Source: Palsa-459 sp035937595 (lineage in GTDB: Bacteria > Actinomycetota > Acidimicrobiia > Acidimicrobiales > RAAP-2). Taken from it: 64,000 nt of DNA. The stretch spans positions 1 to 64,000 of the forward strand of contig DASZHS010000045.1 in the NCBI GenBank assembly GCA_035937595.1, given 5' to 3'. Numbering within the stretch: position 1 is the stretch's first letter; every line of letters starts with the position of its first letter. Positions 51,076-58,808 of the stretch are shown one piece after another. Both the position numbers and the translations under genes were made by a program. The notes beneath the pieces were generated by a model. It did no database searches. It was not told where the DNA came from and was given only the letters and a program-made list of their open reading frames with translations.

Positions 51076-52744
51076 CGAAGGTCCCCCACCTGCGGCCCAG
51101 CACGTCGCAGATCTCGCCCACCGTCGCGTACGCGCGCACCGCGTGGAGCAGCGTCGGGATCGTGTTGGCGCCCGAGGCGGCCACCGCGTCCAGCTCCTCG
51201 AGCGAGCGGCGCACCTGCTCGGCGTTCCGGGCGCGCTTGACGGCGCCCAGCCGCTCGATCTGCTCGCGCTCCGTCGTCGAGTTCGCCGTCGGGGCGTGCG
51301 TCGCGAACCGCGGGGTGTCCACCTGGAACCGGTTGACGCCGACGACCACGTGGTCGCCGCGGTCCACCGCGACCTGGTGGGTGTACGCCTGGGCGTCGAG
51401 CTCGGCGTGCAGCCATCCGGACTCGAGGGCGGCGAGCGCGCCGCCCTCGGCCTTGATCTTGCCGAGGTAGTCCCAGGCCGCGGCCTCGAACTCGTCGGTC
51501 AGGCTCTCGACGAGGTACGAGCCGCCGAGCGGGTCTGCCGCCCTCGCGACCCCCGTCTCGTACGCGAGGATCTGCTGGGTGCGCAGCGCGACGCGGACGG
51601 CGTCGTCGGAGGGGAGGCCCAGCGCCTCGTCGAACGACGACGTGGCGAGCGTCTGGACCCCGCCCAGGACCGCGGCCATCGTCTGGTACGCGATGCGCAC
51701 GACGTTGTTGAGCGGCTCCTGCGCGGTCTGGGGGCTCCCGAGGGTGTAGCAGAAGATGTTCGCGCGGAGGCTCTCGGCCCTCTTGGCGCCGAAGCGGAGC
51801 TTGAGGAGCTTGTACCACATCCGTCGCGCGGCGCGGAACTTCGCGACCTCCTCGAACACGTCGAGGTGCGACGAGAAGAAAAGGTAGATCGAGGGCGCGA
51901 AGGCGTCGATGTCGAGGCCGCGGGAGAGCGCGGCCTCGATGTACTCGATCCCGTTGGCGAAGGCGATCGCCACCTCTTGGACCGCGGTCGAGCCGGAGTC
52001 TCTGATGTGGTACCCGCAGAACTCGATCGGCTCCCAGGTGGGCAGGTGCGTCGCGCAGTACTCGACGACGTCGACGGCGAACCGCAGCGCCGGCCGCGGT
52101 GGGAACACGTAGGTGCCCCGCGCGAGGTACTCCTTCAGCACGTCGTTCTGCAGGAGGAGGCGGAAGCTGTCCGGCGGGTACCCCAGCGACTCGGCGGCGG
52201 CGACGAACAGCGCGACGGCGATCGGCCCGATCGCGTTGGCGGTCGTGCGGATCTGGGCGACCTTGTCGAGCGGGATCCCCTCGAGCATCGTCTCCATGTC
52301 GGCGAGCGTGTCGATCGGGACGCCGACGCGGCCCACCTCGCCCTGGGAGAGCGGGTGGTCCGAGTCCAGCCCGTTCTGGGTCGGCAGGTCCAGGGCGACC
52401 GAGAAGCCGCGCTGGCCCTGCTCGAGGAGCGAGCGGATGCGCAGGTTCGTCTCGGACGCGCTCGCGACCCCGGAGTACTGGCCCATGACCCAGAGCCGCT
52501 CGCGGTACATGCCGGGCGCGACCCCACGGGTGAAGGGCGGCTCGCCCGGGAAGCCGAGGCGCTCGAGGTACTCGGCCTCGGTGCGTGGCGCGTCGAGCGG
52601 CGTGTAGAGCGCCCGCACGGCGAGCCCCGACAGCGTCGCGCTGCCGACGTCGCCCGGCGCGAGGCGCGCCTCGTGCCGGGCGGTCCACTCGTCGAGGGCG
52701 GCCTCGAGCTCGGAGGGGGGCCGCTCCGCGGGGTCCGACGTCAT
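51059..52744 (-). CDS. B12-dependent acyl-CoA mutase large subunit (methylmalonyl-CoA mutase family)
   Basis: A 561-residue catalytic TIM-barrel subunit ending without the cobalamin-binding domain, the size of the IcmA/HcmA and archaeal MCM large subunits, so a separate B12 subunit is required; none is in the window. The typical A-L-D-L-P-T-Q-N-G-L-D-S-D-H-P and G-Y-H-I-R-D motifs are present. Tyr90 (in G-Q-Y-S-G) and Arg209 (in L-A-R-G-T-Y) match the residues that contact the free carboxylate in methylmalonyl-CoA mutase, arguing for a dicarboxylic acyl-CoA. The CoA-contacting arginine two residues before Tyr90's partner position (RQY in MCM) is Gly. ATGA overlap with the thiolase gene. Confidence 0.88.
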   Translation of the reverse strand: MTSDPAERPPSELEAALDEWTARHEARLAPGDVGSATLSGLAVRALYTPLDAPRTEAEYLERLGFPGEPPFTRGVAPGMYRERLWVMGQYSGVASASETNLRIRSLLEQGQRGFSVALDLPTQNGLDSDHPLSQGEVGRVGVPIDTLADMETMLEGIPLDKVAQIRTTANAIGPIAVALFVAAAESLGYPPDSFRLLLQNDVLKEYLARGTYVFPPRPALRFAVDVVEYCATHLPTWEPIEFCGYHIRDSGSTAVQEVAIAFANGIEYIEAALSRGLDIDAFAPSIYLFFSSHLDVFEEVAKFRAARRMWYKLLKLRFGAKRAESLRANIFCYTLGSPQTAQEPLNNVVRIAYQTMAAVLGGVQTLATSSFDEALGLPSDDAVRVALRTQQILAYETGVARAADPLGGSYLVESLTDEFEAAAWDYLGKIKAEGGALAALESGWLHAELDAQAYTHQVAVDRGDHVVVGVNRFQVDTPRFATHAPTANSTTEREQIERLGAVKRARNAEQVRRSLEELDAVAASGANTIPTLLHAVRAYATVGEICDVLGRRWGTFDDHHR

Positions 52745-53958
52745 CGGTCGCCCGCGCCGTCGACGTGGACGACCACCGCCTCGGCCTCGCCGATGCCCCC
52801 GCAGATGCACACGAGACCGAACCCGCCGCCCCGACGACGCAGCTCGCTGATCGCCGTCATCACGAGGCGCGCCGCCGTCGCGCCCGTCGGGTGCCCGATC
52901 GCGATCGCCCCGCCGTTCACGTTCGTCCGCTCGCGGAGGCGACCCGCCACTTGCGCGTCGCCGTCGGCGAGGACGAGGGTGGCGACCAGTGGCACCGCGG
53001 CGAAGGCCTCGTTGATCTCGAGGACGTCGACGTCGTCCAGGGTGAGGCCCGCCTGCTTGAGCGCGAGCTGGCCCGCGACCGCTGGCATGGAGGCGATGTG
53101 CTGGGGGTCGCCGGCCGCCTCCGACCACCCGACGATCGCCGCCAGCGGCGCGCGGTCGGCGATCGCCGTGCCGGTGAGCACGAGCATCGCCGCGCCCGTG
53201 CTGAGGTCGGGCGCGTTGCCGGCCGTCACCGTCTCGCTGCCGTTGACCGTCTCGAGGCGAGCGAGCGCGTCCATCGACGTGCCCGGCCGAGGGACCTCGT
53301 CGACGGCGAGCTCGACGGGCCGGCCGTCGTGGTCACGGGTGGCGACCGGCGCGAGCTCGTCGGCGAAGAACCCCCGCTCGAGTGCCGCGGCGTAGCGCGC
53401 CTGGCTGCGGCACGCCCACGCGTCCTGCTCGTGGCGCCCGATGCCGTGCGCCGCGGCCTCCGTCGAGGCCTGGACCGCGCGGGCGACGCCGGAGTACGGA
53501 CAGGCGACGACGAGCTGGTCGGTCAGCACGACGTCGCCGAGCCGCTGGCCGAAGCGCGCCGTCTCGAGGAAGTACGGCACCCGGCTGAGGTTCTCGACCC
53601 CGCCGGCGACCGCGGTGCGGGCCTCGCCCAAGCGGATCGACCGGCTCGCGAGGTTGATGGCGGCGAGCGACGAGCAGCAGGCGCGGTCCACGGTGTAGGC
53701 CGTCCTGTCGTCGGGGATGCGCGCGGCGAGCTGGACCTGGCGTGCCACGGAGCGGTCGCTGCCGGGGAAGTTGACGCCGACCGCCACCTCGTCGACCTCA
53801 CCGGGTGCGACGCCCGCGCGCGCGAGCGCCGCGCCGACGGCGTGGGCGCCGAGCTGGGGGAGCGACAGGGTGCGCAGGGCGCCGCCGAACCGCCCGAACG
53901 GCGACCTCGCGTAGCCGAGGACGTGGACCGAGCGCGCGGTCGCCCCCGCCGTGGTCAC
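52741..53958 (-). CDS. acetyl-CoA acyltransferase (thiolase)
   Basis: A 405-residue thiolase. The acyl-accepting cysteine lies in V-D-R-A-C-C-S-S-L-A-A-I, then E-I-N-E-A-F-A, N-V-N-G-G-A-I-A-I-G-H-P-T-G-A-T with the histidine, and C-I-C-G-G-I-G-E with the second cysteine. All catalytic parts are intact, unlike the thiolase-like protein at 44283. It releases acetyl- or propionyl-CoA from a 3-oxoacyl-CoA. The GTG start overlaps the stop of a small upstream frame, and the stop overlaps the mutase ATG. Confidence 0.93.
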   Translation of the reverse strand: MTTAGATARSVHVLGYARSPFGRFGGALRTLSLPQLGAHAVGAALARAGVAPGEVDEVAVGVNFPGSDRSVARQVQLAARIPDDRTAYTVDRACCSSLAAINLASRSIRLGEARTAVAGGVENLSRVPYFLETARFGQRLGDVVLTDQLVVACPYSGVARAVQASTEAAAHGIGRHEQDAWACRSQARYAAALERGFFADELAPVATRDHDGRPVELAVDEVPRPGTSMDALARLETVNGSETVTAGNAPDLSTGAAMLVLTGTAIADRAPLAAIVGWSEAAGDPQHIASMPAVAGQLALKQAGLTLDDVDVLEINEAFAAVPLVATLVLADGDAQVAGRLRERTNVNGGAIAIGHPTGATAARLVMTAISELRRRGGGFGLVCICGGIGEAEAVVVHVDGAGDR

Positions 53959-54161
53959 GCAGGCCTCCGACCGCGCCGCGCCGGCTCGGGGAACGACCCG
54001 GGAGGGGGGACCGCCTCGTCGAACGCACCCACCAGCGATCCCATCGGTTGCACCGTCCTCGCCCGCACGATCGGTCCGCAGAGGGGACCCGCCGCACCCG
54101 AGCTGCGCCGACCCCGCCGTCCCTCCGCGCCGGACCGGGCGTGCTCGGAGGTCGTGTCCAT
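53955..54161 (-). CDS. possible 68-residue leader protein of the thiolase operon
   Basis: An ATG-initiated frame of 68 residues whose stop overlaps the thiolase GTG (GTGA), as with real gene pairs nearby. The sequence is Arg/Gly/Pro-rich (M-D-T-T-S-E-H-A-R-S-G at the start) with no recognised domain, and most third positions are G or C, so composition alone does not prove coding. It may be a leader peptide or only the untranslated leader of the operon. Confidence 0.3.
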   Translation of the reverse strand: MDTTSEHARSGAEGRRGRRSSGAAGPLCGPIVRARTVQPMGSLVGAFDEAVPPPGSFPEPARRGRRPA

Positions 54162-54175
54162 GATGTTGATCTGAG

Positions 54176-54190
54176 TTCCACAGTATGGTA
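54176..54190. promoter_or_regulatory. candidate operator in the thiolase/SDR divergent region
   Basis: TTCCACAGTATGGTA carries TCCA-N5-TGG(T) half-sites and TATGGT, a possible -10 for the plus-strand SDR. The 9-mer TCCACAGTA recurs on the minus strand in the promoter at 61208-61236. Confidence 0.4.
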
Positions 54191-54269
54191 ACGGCGGGCG
54201 GCTCCGAGCGTCAAGCACGACGACGCCGGACCCGGCCGCCGTGCCCACGTGGGCAGACAGGAGGTCGGC

Positions 54270-55079
54270 GTGACGCAGCGGTTCGCAGGCAAGGTCGCCC
54301 TGATCACCGGCGCCGCGCGCGGCCAGGGACGCGCCGAGGCGGTGCGGCTGGCCGAGGAGGGCGCCGACGTCATCGCGATCGACGTGTGCGCCTCGATCCC
54401 GACGGTCACCTACGACGGCCCGGGGCCCGACGACCTCGCAGAGACGGCCCGCAGGGTGAAGGACCTCGGCCGGAGGGTCGTCGCGGTCGAGGCCGACACG
54501 AGGGACCTCGCGGCGCTGCAGGACGCCGTCGACCGTGGGGTCGACGAGCTCGGCCGGCTCGACGTCGTCGTCGCCAACGCCGGCATCTGCTCGTACGGGC
54601 TCCTCTGGGAGCTCACCGAGGAGCAGTTCCGCACGATGCTCGACGTGAACGTCGTCGGCACGTGGCACACGTTCAAGGCGACCGTGCCCACCCTGCTGCG
54701 CCAGGCAGAGGGCGGGGTCATCATCGCGACCAGCTCGGTCGGCGGCACGCGCGGCATGCCGTGGCTCGGCCACTACGTCGCGTCCAAGCACGCGATCTCG
54801 GGGATGGCGCGGACCCTCGCGAACGAGCTCGGGCAGCACAACATCCGCGTGATGATCCTCGTCCCGAACGCCGTCAACACGCCCATGGGCGTGGACCAGA
54901 CCCTGGTGGCGAGCGTCCAGTCGAGCCCCGCGCTCGGCGCGATCTTCATGAACGCGCTGCCGGACACGCTGACCGAGCCCGAGGAGGTCGCCGCCGCCGT
55001 CGCGTTCATCGCGTCCGACGACGGCCGGCACATGACCGGCTCGGAGTTCGTGATCGACCTCGGCACCCTCGTGCGGTAG
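54270..55079 (+). CDS. mycofactocin-type SDR family oxidoreductase (copy 2)
   Basis: A 269-residue SDR beginning Q-R-F-A-G-K-V-A-L-I-T-G-A-A-R-G-Q-G-R-A-E-A-V, with A-I-D-V-C at the end of beta 2 as in mycofactocin-coupled enzymes. The catalytic set S-S-V-G-G and Y-V-A-S-K is intact, and the C-terminal M-T-G-S-E-F-V-I-D-L-G is normal. AGGAGG lies six bases before the GTG, which decides the start over an in-frame ATG seven codons upstream. It is a single-gene unit between two divergent/convergent neighbours. Confidence 0.88.
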   Translation: MTQRFAGKVALITGAARGQGRAEAVRLAEEGADVIAIDVCASIPTVTYDGPGPDDLAETARRVKDLGRRVVAVEADTRDLAALQDAVDRGVDELGRLDVVVANAGICSYGLLWELTEEQFRTMLDVNVVGTWHTFKATVPTLLRQAEGGVIIATSSVGGTRGMPWLGHYVASKHAISGMARTLANELGQHNIRVMILVPNAVNTPMGVDQTLVASVQSSPALGAIFMNALPDTLTEPEEVAAAVAFIASDDGRHMTGSEFVIDLGTLVR

Positions 55080-55091
55080 CGCGTCGGCTCG

Positions 55092-56288
55092 CTACCGGCG
55101 CGACGACAGGCCCGCGCCCTCCTCTTCCTTCTCCTTCTCGTAGCGGAGCTTCGCCTGCTCCCACGCGGCGGCCGCGGACTCGATGAAGCGGCCGTCCTGG
55201 CGCTCGATCCACTCGATGTTCCCGATCGCGCGGTCGTTCGAGCCCTGGAACTCCGGGGCCACGTGGCGCATGAACAGCTCGTAGGAGTACATCGACGCCT
55301 CGCGGTTCGCGAGCTCGTGGTTCTGGGCGAGGAAGCAGCCGAACCCGCCGGTCTGGTCGCGGTAGCGCCGCACGGCGTCGGCCATCCGGTCGGGCGTGCC
55401 GATGACCGCGATGCCCGAGTCGTTGAGGACGTCGATGATGTCGTCGGGCCGGGACCAGTCGGCGTCCTTGGACACGGGGAAGAACGGGATGCCCGACGCG
55501 AAGAAGCGCATGAGCGCCTGCAGCCCGAAGCGGACGTCCTTGCGCGCCTGCGCCTCGGTCTCGGCGAGGTGGTAGAAGCCGACGACCCGCCAGTTCGCGC
55601 GGTCGACGACCTTGCCGCACTGGTCGGCCTGCTCCTGGACGATCGACCACATGGAGCGCAGCGCCTCGAACCCGGCCTCGGTCGCGCCCGCCATCGAGAG
55701 CAGGGACACCCCGGTGCGGCCGGCGAGGCTGGGCCCGCTCGGGGAGACCGCCGAGGCGACGGCGATCTCGAAGTGGGGGTAGGTGTAGGGACGGAGGTTG
55801 AGCCGGCCTTCGCGCATCGTGAACCAGCTCGTCTCCATCGAGACCGGCTCGTCCGCGGTCAGCAGGCGCATGATCGCCTCGAGGGACTCGGCCATCTTCA
55901 CGCGGCTCTCGGAGAAGTCGAGGCCCATCATGTGGGCGTCCGAGGGGAACGCGCCGGGGCCGACGCCCATGATCACGCGGCCGCGCGTCAGGTGGTCGAG
56001 GAACACCATCCGGTCCGCGACGATGAACGGGTGGTAGTAGGGGAGCGACACGACGCCGGTGCCGAGCCGGATGCGCTTGGTCCGCTCCGCCGCCGCGGCG
56101 AGGAACATCGCGGGGTCGGGGATCGTCTCGTAGCCGTTCGAGTGGTGCTCGCCGACCCAGGCCTCGTCGTAGCCGAGCTGGTCCAGCCACTCGATGAGCT
56201 CGAGGTTGCGGTGGATCGCGAGGGTGGGGTTCTGCGCGGGGTCGTGGAGCGGGCCGATGAACGTCCCGAACCGCAGCGGTTGGCCCAT
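55092..56288 (-). CDS. LLM class flavin-dependent monooxygenase, limonene-monooxygenase-like
   Basis: A 398-residue bacterial-luciferase-family enzyme. The N-terminus F-G-T-F-I-G-P-L-H, E-W-L-D-Q-L-G-Y-D-E-A-W-V-G-E-H-H-S, R-I-R-L-G-T-G-V-V-S-L-P-Y-Y-H-P and G-V-G-P-G-A-F-P-S-D-A are those of FMNH2-dependent monooxygenases such as limonene 1,2-monooxygenase or alkanal monooxygenase, rather than F420 enzymes. A reduced flavin donor would be needed; no flavin reductase gene is present in the window. AAGGAG precedes the ATG. A 24-residue upstream extension is ignored. Confidence 0.88.
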   Translation of the reverse strand: MGQPLRFGTFIGPLHDPAQNPTLAIHRNLELIEWLDQLGYDEAWVGEHHSNGYETIPDPAMFLAAAAERTKRIRLGTGVVSLPYYHPFIVADRMVFLDHLTRGRVIMGVGPGAFPSDAHMMGLDFSESRVKMAESLEAIMRLLTADEPVSMETSWFTMREGRLNLRPYTYPHFEIAVASAVSPSGPSLAGRTGVSLLSMAGATEAGFEALRSMWSIVQEQADQCGKVVDRANWRVVGFYHLAETEAQARKDVRFGLQALMRFFASGIPFFPVSKDADWSRPDDIIDVLNDSGIAVIGTPDRMADAVRRYRDQTGGFGCFLAQNHELANREASMYSYELFMRHVAPEFQGSNDRAIGNIEWIERQDGRFIESAAAAWEQAKLRYEKEKEEEGAGLSSRR

Positions 56289-56350
56289 GGTCTCCACGCT
56301 CCTTCTTGTCGTTCCCGCGCGGCTCGGCGCCGGCGCGGGGCGAGGGCTAG

Positions 56351-56396
56351 CATCCAACATGTGGAAGTCTCATCCAATGCCGCGGTGAGTCTCATC
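56351..56396. promoter_or_regulatory. direct repeats in the monooxygenase/cupin divergent region
   Basis: CATCCAA occurs at 56351 and 56371, and AGTCTCATC at 56366 and 56388. TCCAACATGTGGA (56353-56365) has TCCA/TGGA arms around ACATG. These are the only repeats in the 121-base divergent gap and may bind a regulator. Confidence 0.4.
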
Positions 56397-56409
56397 GCAT
56401 TCCCGGACC

Positions 56410-56799
56410 GTGTCAACTCCGTCGGCTGACGCGCCGGGCGCGGACGGCGCGGCACCCGGGGTGCGGCTCCTCACGAGGGCGGAGCTCCTCCGCGGCGCGG
56501 TCAATGACCTGCCCGGCACCGAGGGGCCGGGGTGCGCGCGCACCGCGTACCCGGGGCTGCGCGCCGGCACGTTCCGCTCCACGCTCATGGTGATGCCGGT
56601 CGGCCAGCGCAGCCCGGCACGCACGTCGGACATCGAGCACGTCATCGTGGTGCTCGAGGGCGCCTTCGTCTTCACCGTCGACGGCGTCGACTACCGCGTC
56701 GAGGCGCTGGACCAGCTCTTCGTCCCCGTGGGCGTCGTCTGGGAGTACCAGAATGCGGCGCTCGCCCAGAGCACCTACCTCGCGATCGTCGGCCCATGA
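56410..56799 (+). CDS. cupin domain protein
   Basis: A 129-residue single-domain cupin. Its core has the S-D-I-E-H-V-I-V-V-L-E-G-A-F-V-F-T-V-D-G segment and the second motif D-Q-L-F-V-P-V-G-V-V-W-E-Y. The glutamate and one histidine of the metal site are present, others are unclear, so metal binding is likely but activity unknown (isomerase, dioxygenase or binding protein). GTG start; its stop overlaps the next micro-frame. Confidence 0.82.
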   Translation: MSTPSADAPGADGAAPGVRLLTRAELLRGAVNDLPGTEGPGCARTAYPGLRAGTFRSTLMVMPVGQRSPARTSDIEHVIVVLEGAFVFTVDGVDYRVEALDQLFVPVGVVWEYQNAALAQSTYLAIVGP

Positions 56800-56858
56800 G
56801 CACCCCGGACGACGCGCGCGAGCCACCCAGCCCCAGCACGCACGAGGAGCCGACGTGA
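56796..56858 (+). CDS. possible 20-codon coupling frame between cupin and SnoaL-like genes
   Basis: ATG overlaps the cupin stop (ATGA), and its own stop overlaps the GTG of the next gene (GTGA). The 20-residue product (M-S-T-P-D-D-A-R-E-P-P-S-P) is hydrophilic and has no domain. It may only pass ribosomes on to the next gene. Confidence 0.35.
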   Translation: MSTPDDAREPPSPSTHEEPT

Positions 56859-57880
56859 CCCGTCCCGCGAGCAGCCCAGCGACCACCACGGACATCCACG
56901 CCGCCGCCGTTGAGCACGCGGGACTCGCGGCCCGGGCGGCCTACCTCGGCTGGCGGCACCTGCGCTCCGAGTACAGCCAGGACATCGACACGGTCCTCGC
57001 CACGCTCGAGACGGGCGGCCCGTGGACCTGGACGCTGCCCATGGGCGCGATGGCGTCCTCCGAGGCCGACGGCGCGGACGTCGCGGCGTCCGAGTCGCTC
57101 CAGTACGTCTGCGCCACCACGATGGACGAGATCCGCCAGCAGTACGTGGACATGCGCACGGCCGTCGAGCTGTGGGACTGGATCTCGATGACCGACCTGC
57201 GGTCCAGCTGGTACATGGTCACCCACGGCGTCGGGAGCCTGATCGAGAAGCCGGCCGGCAACGTCTTCCAGGTCGAGTCGGTGACGATGTTCCCGATCGG
57301 CACCGACGGGATCCTGGGCGAGGTCCAGATCGGCGCCATCGCGAACGAGCGCCCCAACCGCTGGCCCGAGGTACCGACCGGCGACGGCCACGTCCCCTTC
57401 CCGGGCAAGCGGCTCGAGGCGACGGTGCTCCACAACGAGTTCATGGCGGCCATCCGCGCGCAGGACGCACCGCGCGTCGCAGCCACCATGCGGCCGAACG
57501 TCGCGACGGCGATCCGCAGCTACCTCACCGACGACTACGAGATGGCCAACCTCACCGGCGCCGGCGCGCTCGAGGACTACTACCGGGCGCTCTTCGATCG
57601 CGTGGAGGTGCTCGAGCTGCGCCTCGTGAACCGGATCGTCGAGTCGTGGTTCGTCTTCGCCGAGCTCCACTGGGTCGTCCGGCACCGCGCCGGCACCGGC
57701 GACGTCGTCGAGTTCTGCACGGCCGACATCGCGCCGATCGACGCCGACGGGAGGTTCTGGGTGCGCACGGGGGTCGGGACGAACCCACAGGCGACGGCAC
57801 CCGGTCGCCTCGCGCCGTACCTCGACGAGCGCGGCCCGATCGACAAGCAGGGCTGGGAGTTCGACCTCATCGGCGGCTAG
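56855..57880 (+). CDS. NTF2/SnoaL-like two-domain protein
   Basis: A 341-residue protein with no close named relative that I recognise. The C-terminal half (about 190-340) has the NTF2/SnoaL pattern, H-N-E-F-M-A-A-I-R-A-Q-D, Y-Y-R-A-L-F-D-R, and W-F-V-F-A-E-L-H-W-V-V-R, a cone-shaped fold used by cyclases, dehydratases and isomerases. The N-terminal half is rich in Trp and Tyr and may be a second such domain, with W-E/D-W-I-S-M-T-D. Its coupling to the cupin and its location among catabolic genes suggest a pathway enzyme. Confidence 0.7.
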   Translation: MTRPASSPATTTDIHAAAVEHAGLAARAAYLGWRHLRSEYSQDIDTVLATLETGGPWTWTLPMGAMASSEADGADVAASESLQYVCATTMDEIRQQYVDMRTAVELWDWISMTDLRSSWYMVTHGVGSLIEKPAGNVFQVESVTMFPIGTDGILGEVQIGAIANERPNRWPEVPTGDGHVPFPGKRLEATVLHNEFMAAIRAQDAPRVAATMRPNVATAIRSYLTDDYEMANLTGAGALEDYYRALFDRVEVLELRLVNRIVESWFVFAELHWVVRHRAGTGDVVEFCTADIAPIDADGRFWVRTGVGTNPQATAPGRLAPYLDERGPIDKQGWEFDLIGG

Positions 57881-57925
57881 GGGCTTCGCGCACGCCGCCG
57901 CCACGGTGCGGCAGCGTGGCTCGGG

Positions 57926-58732
57926 TCACATCGCCGACGTGCCCGCGTCGACGACGAGCGCCGACGCGGTGACGTAGCGCGACTCGTCCGAGGCGAGGAA
58001 GACGACCGCGGGGCTGATCGCCTCGGCGGGCAAGAGCCCCACCGGCTGGACGTTCGCGAAGGAGCCCGCGAGCCTCGGGTGCGCGGCGAAGAGCTCGTCG
58101 GCGTCGGACTCGCCTCCGGCCATCACCGTGTCGACGCCGCCGGGGTGCAGGCTGTTCACCCGCACGCCGTCGTCGGCGAGCTCCTTGGCGAAGGCCTTGG
58201 CGAGCCCGGTGATCGCGAACTTGGTCGCGGTGTAGGGGATCATGAACGGCATCGCCTTGAGGCCGCCTGCCGAGCTCACGAGGATGATGGAGCCACCGCC
58301 GGCGTCGATCACGTGGCGCGCCGTCGCCATCACGGTGTTCCAGGTGCCCGTCAGGTTGACGTCGATGGTGTTCTGCCAGATCGCGGGTGTCACCCTGTCC
58401 CAGCGGTGGATGCTGCCGATCCCCGCGTTCGCGACGACGACGTCCAGGTGGCCGAGCTCGGCGACGCCCTGCGCCGCGGCGGCGGCGAGCGCGTCGCGGT
58501 CCCGGACGTCGGCGTGGACGGCCACGACGCGGCGGCCGAGCTCGCGGACCAGCCGTGCGGTCTCGTCGAGGTCCGCCGACGTGGCACCGGGGTACGACGT
58601 GAACCCGAGCGGCGCGCACACGTCGACCGCCACCACGTCGGCGCCCTCGGCGGCGAGCGCCACCGCGTGCGCGCGCCCCTGGCCCCGTGCGGCGCCCGTG
58701 ATGAAGGCGACCTTGCCCTTGACCCTGTCCAC
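57926..58732 (-). CDS. mycofactocin-type SDR family oxidoreductase (copy 3)
   Basis: A 268-residue SDR starting R-V-K-G-K-V-A-F-I-T-G-A-A-R-G-Q-G-R-A-H-A-V with V-A-V-D-V-C after beta 2. The catalytic residues S-S-A-G-G and Y-T-A-T-K are present. It follows the ABC permease on the minus strand after 76 bases. Three such paralogs within 18 kb imply several sequential or parallel alcohol oxidations that depend on mycofactocin. Confidence 0.88.
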   Translation of the reverse strand: MDRVKGKVAFITGAARGQGRAHAVALAAEGADVVAVDVCAPLGFTSYPGATSADLDETARLVRELGRRVVAVHADVRDRDALAAAAAQGVAELGHLDVVVANAGIGSIHRWDRVTPAIWQNTIDVNLTGTWNTVMATARHVIDAGGGSIILVSSAGGLKAMPFMIPYTATKFAITGLAKAFAKELADDGVRVNSLHPGGVDTVMAGGESDADELFAAHPRLAGSFANVQPVGLLPAEAISPAVVFLASDESRYVTASALVVDAGTSAM

Positions 58733-58808
58733 GCTGTCCTCCCTCGCTGTGCTGGGACCGCCCGCACCCAGGTCGGGCTCGGGGTCGCTCGGCGAGCCGG
58801 TGTCCCGG

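Noticed and set aside
51059..52744. 2-hydroxyisobutyryl-CoA or isobutyryl-CoA mutase assignment
   Set aside because: Size matches, but Tyr90 and Arg209 are those of carboxylate-binding methylmalonyl-type mutases.
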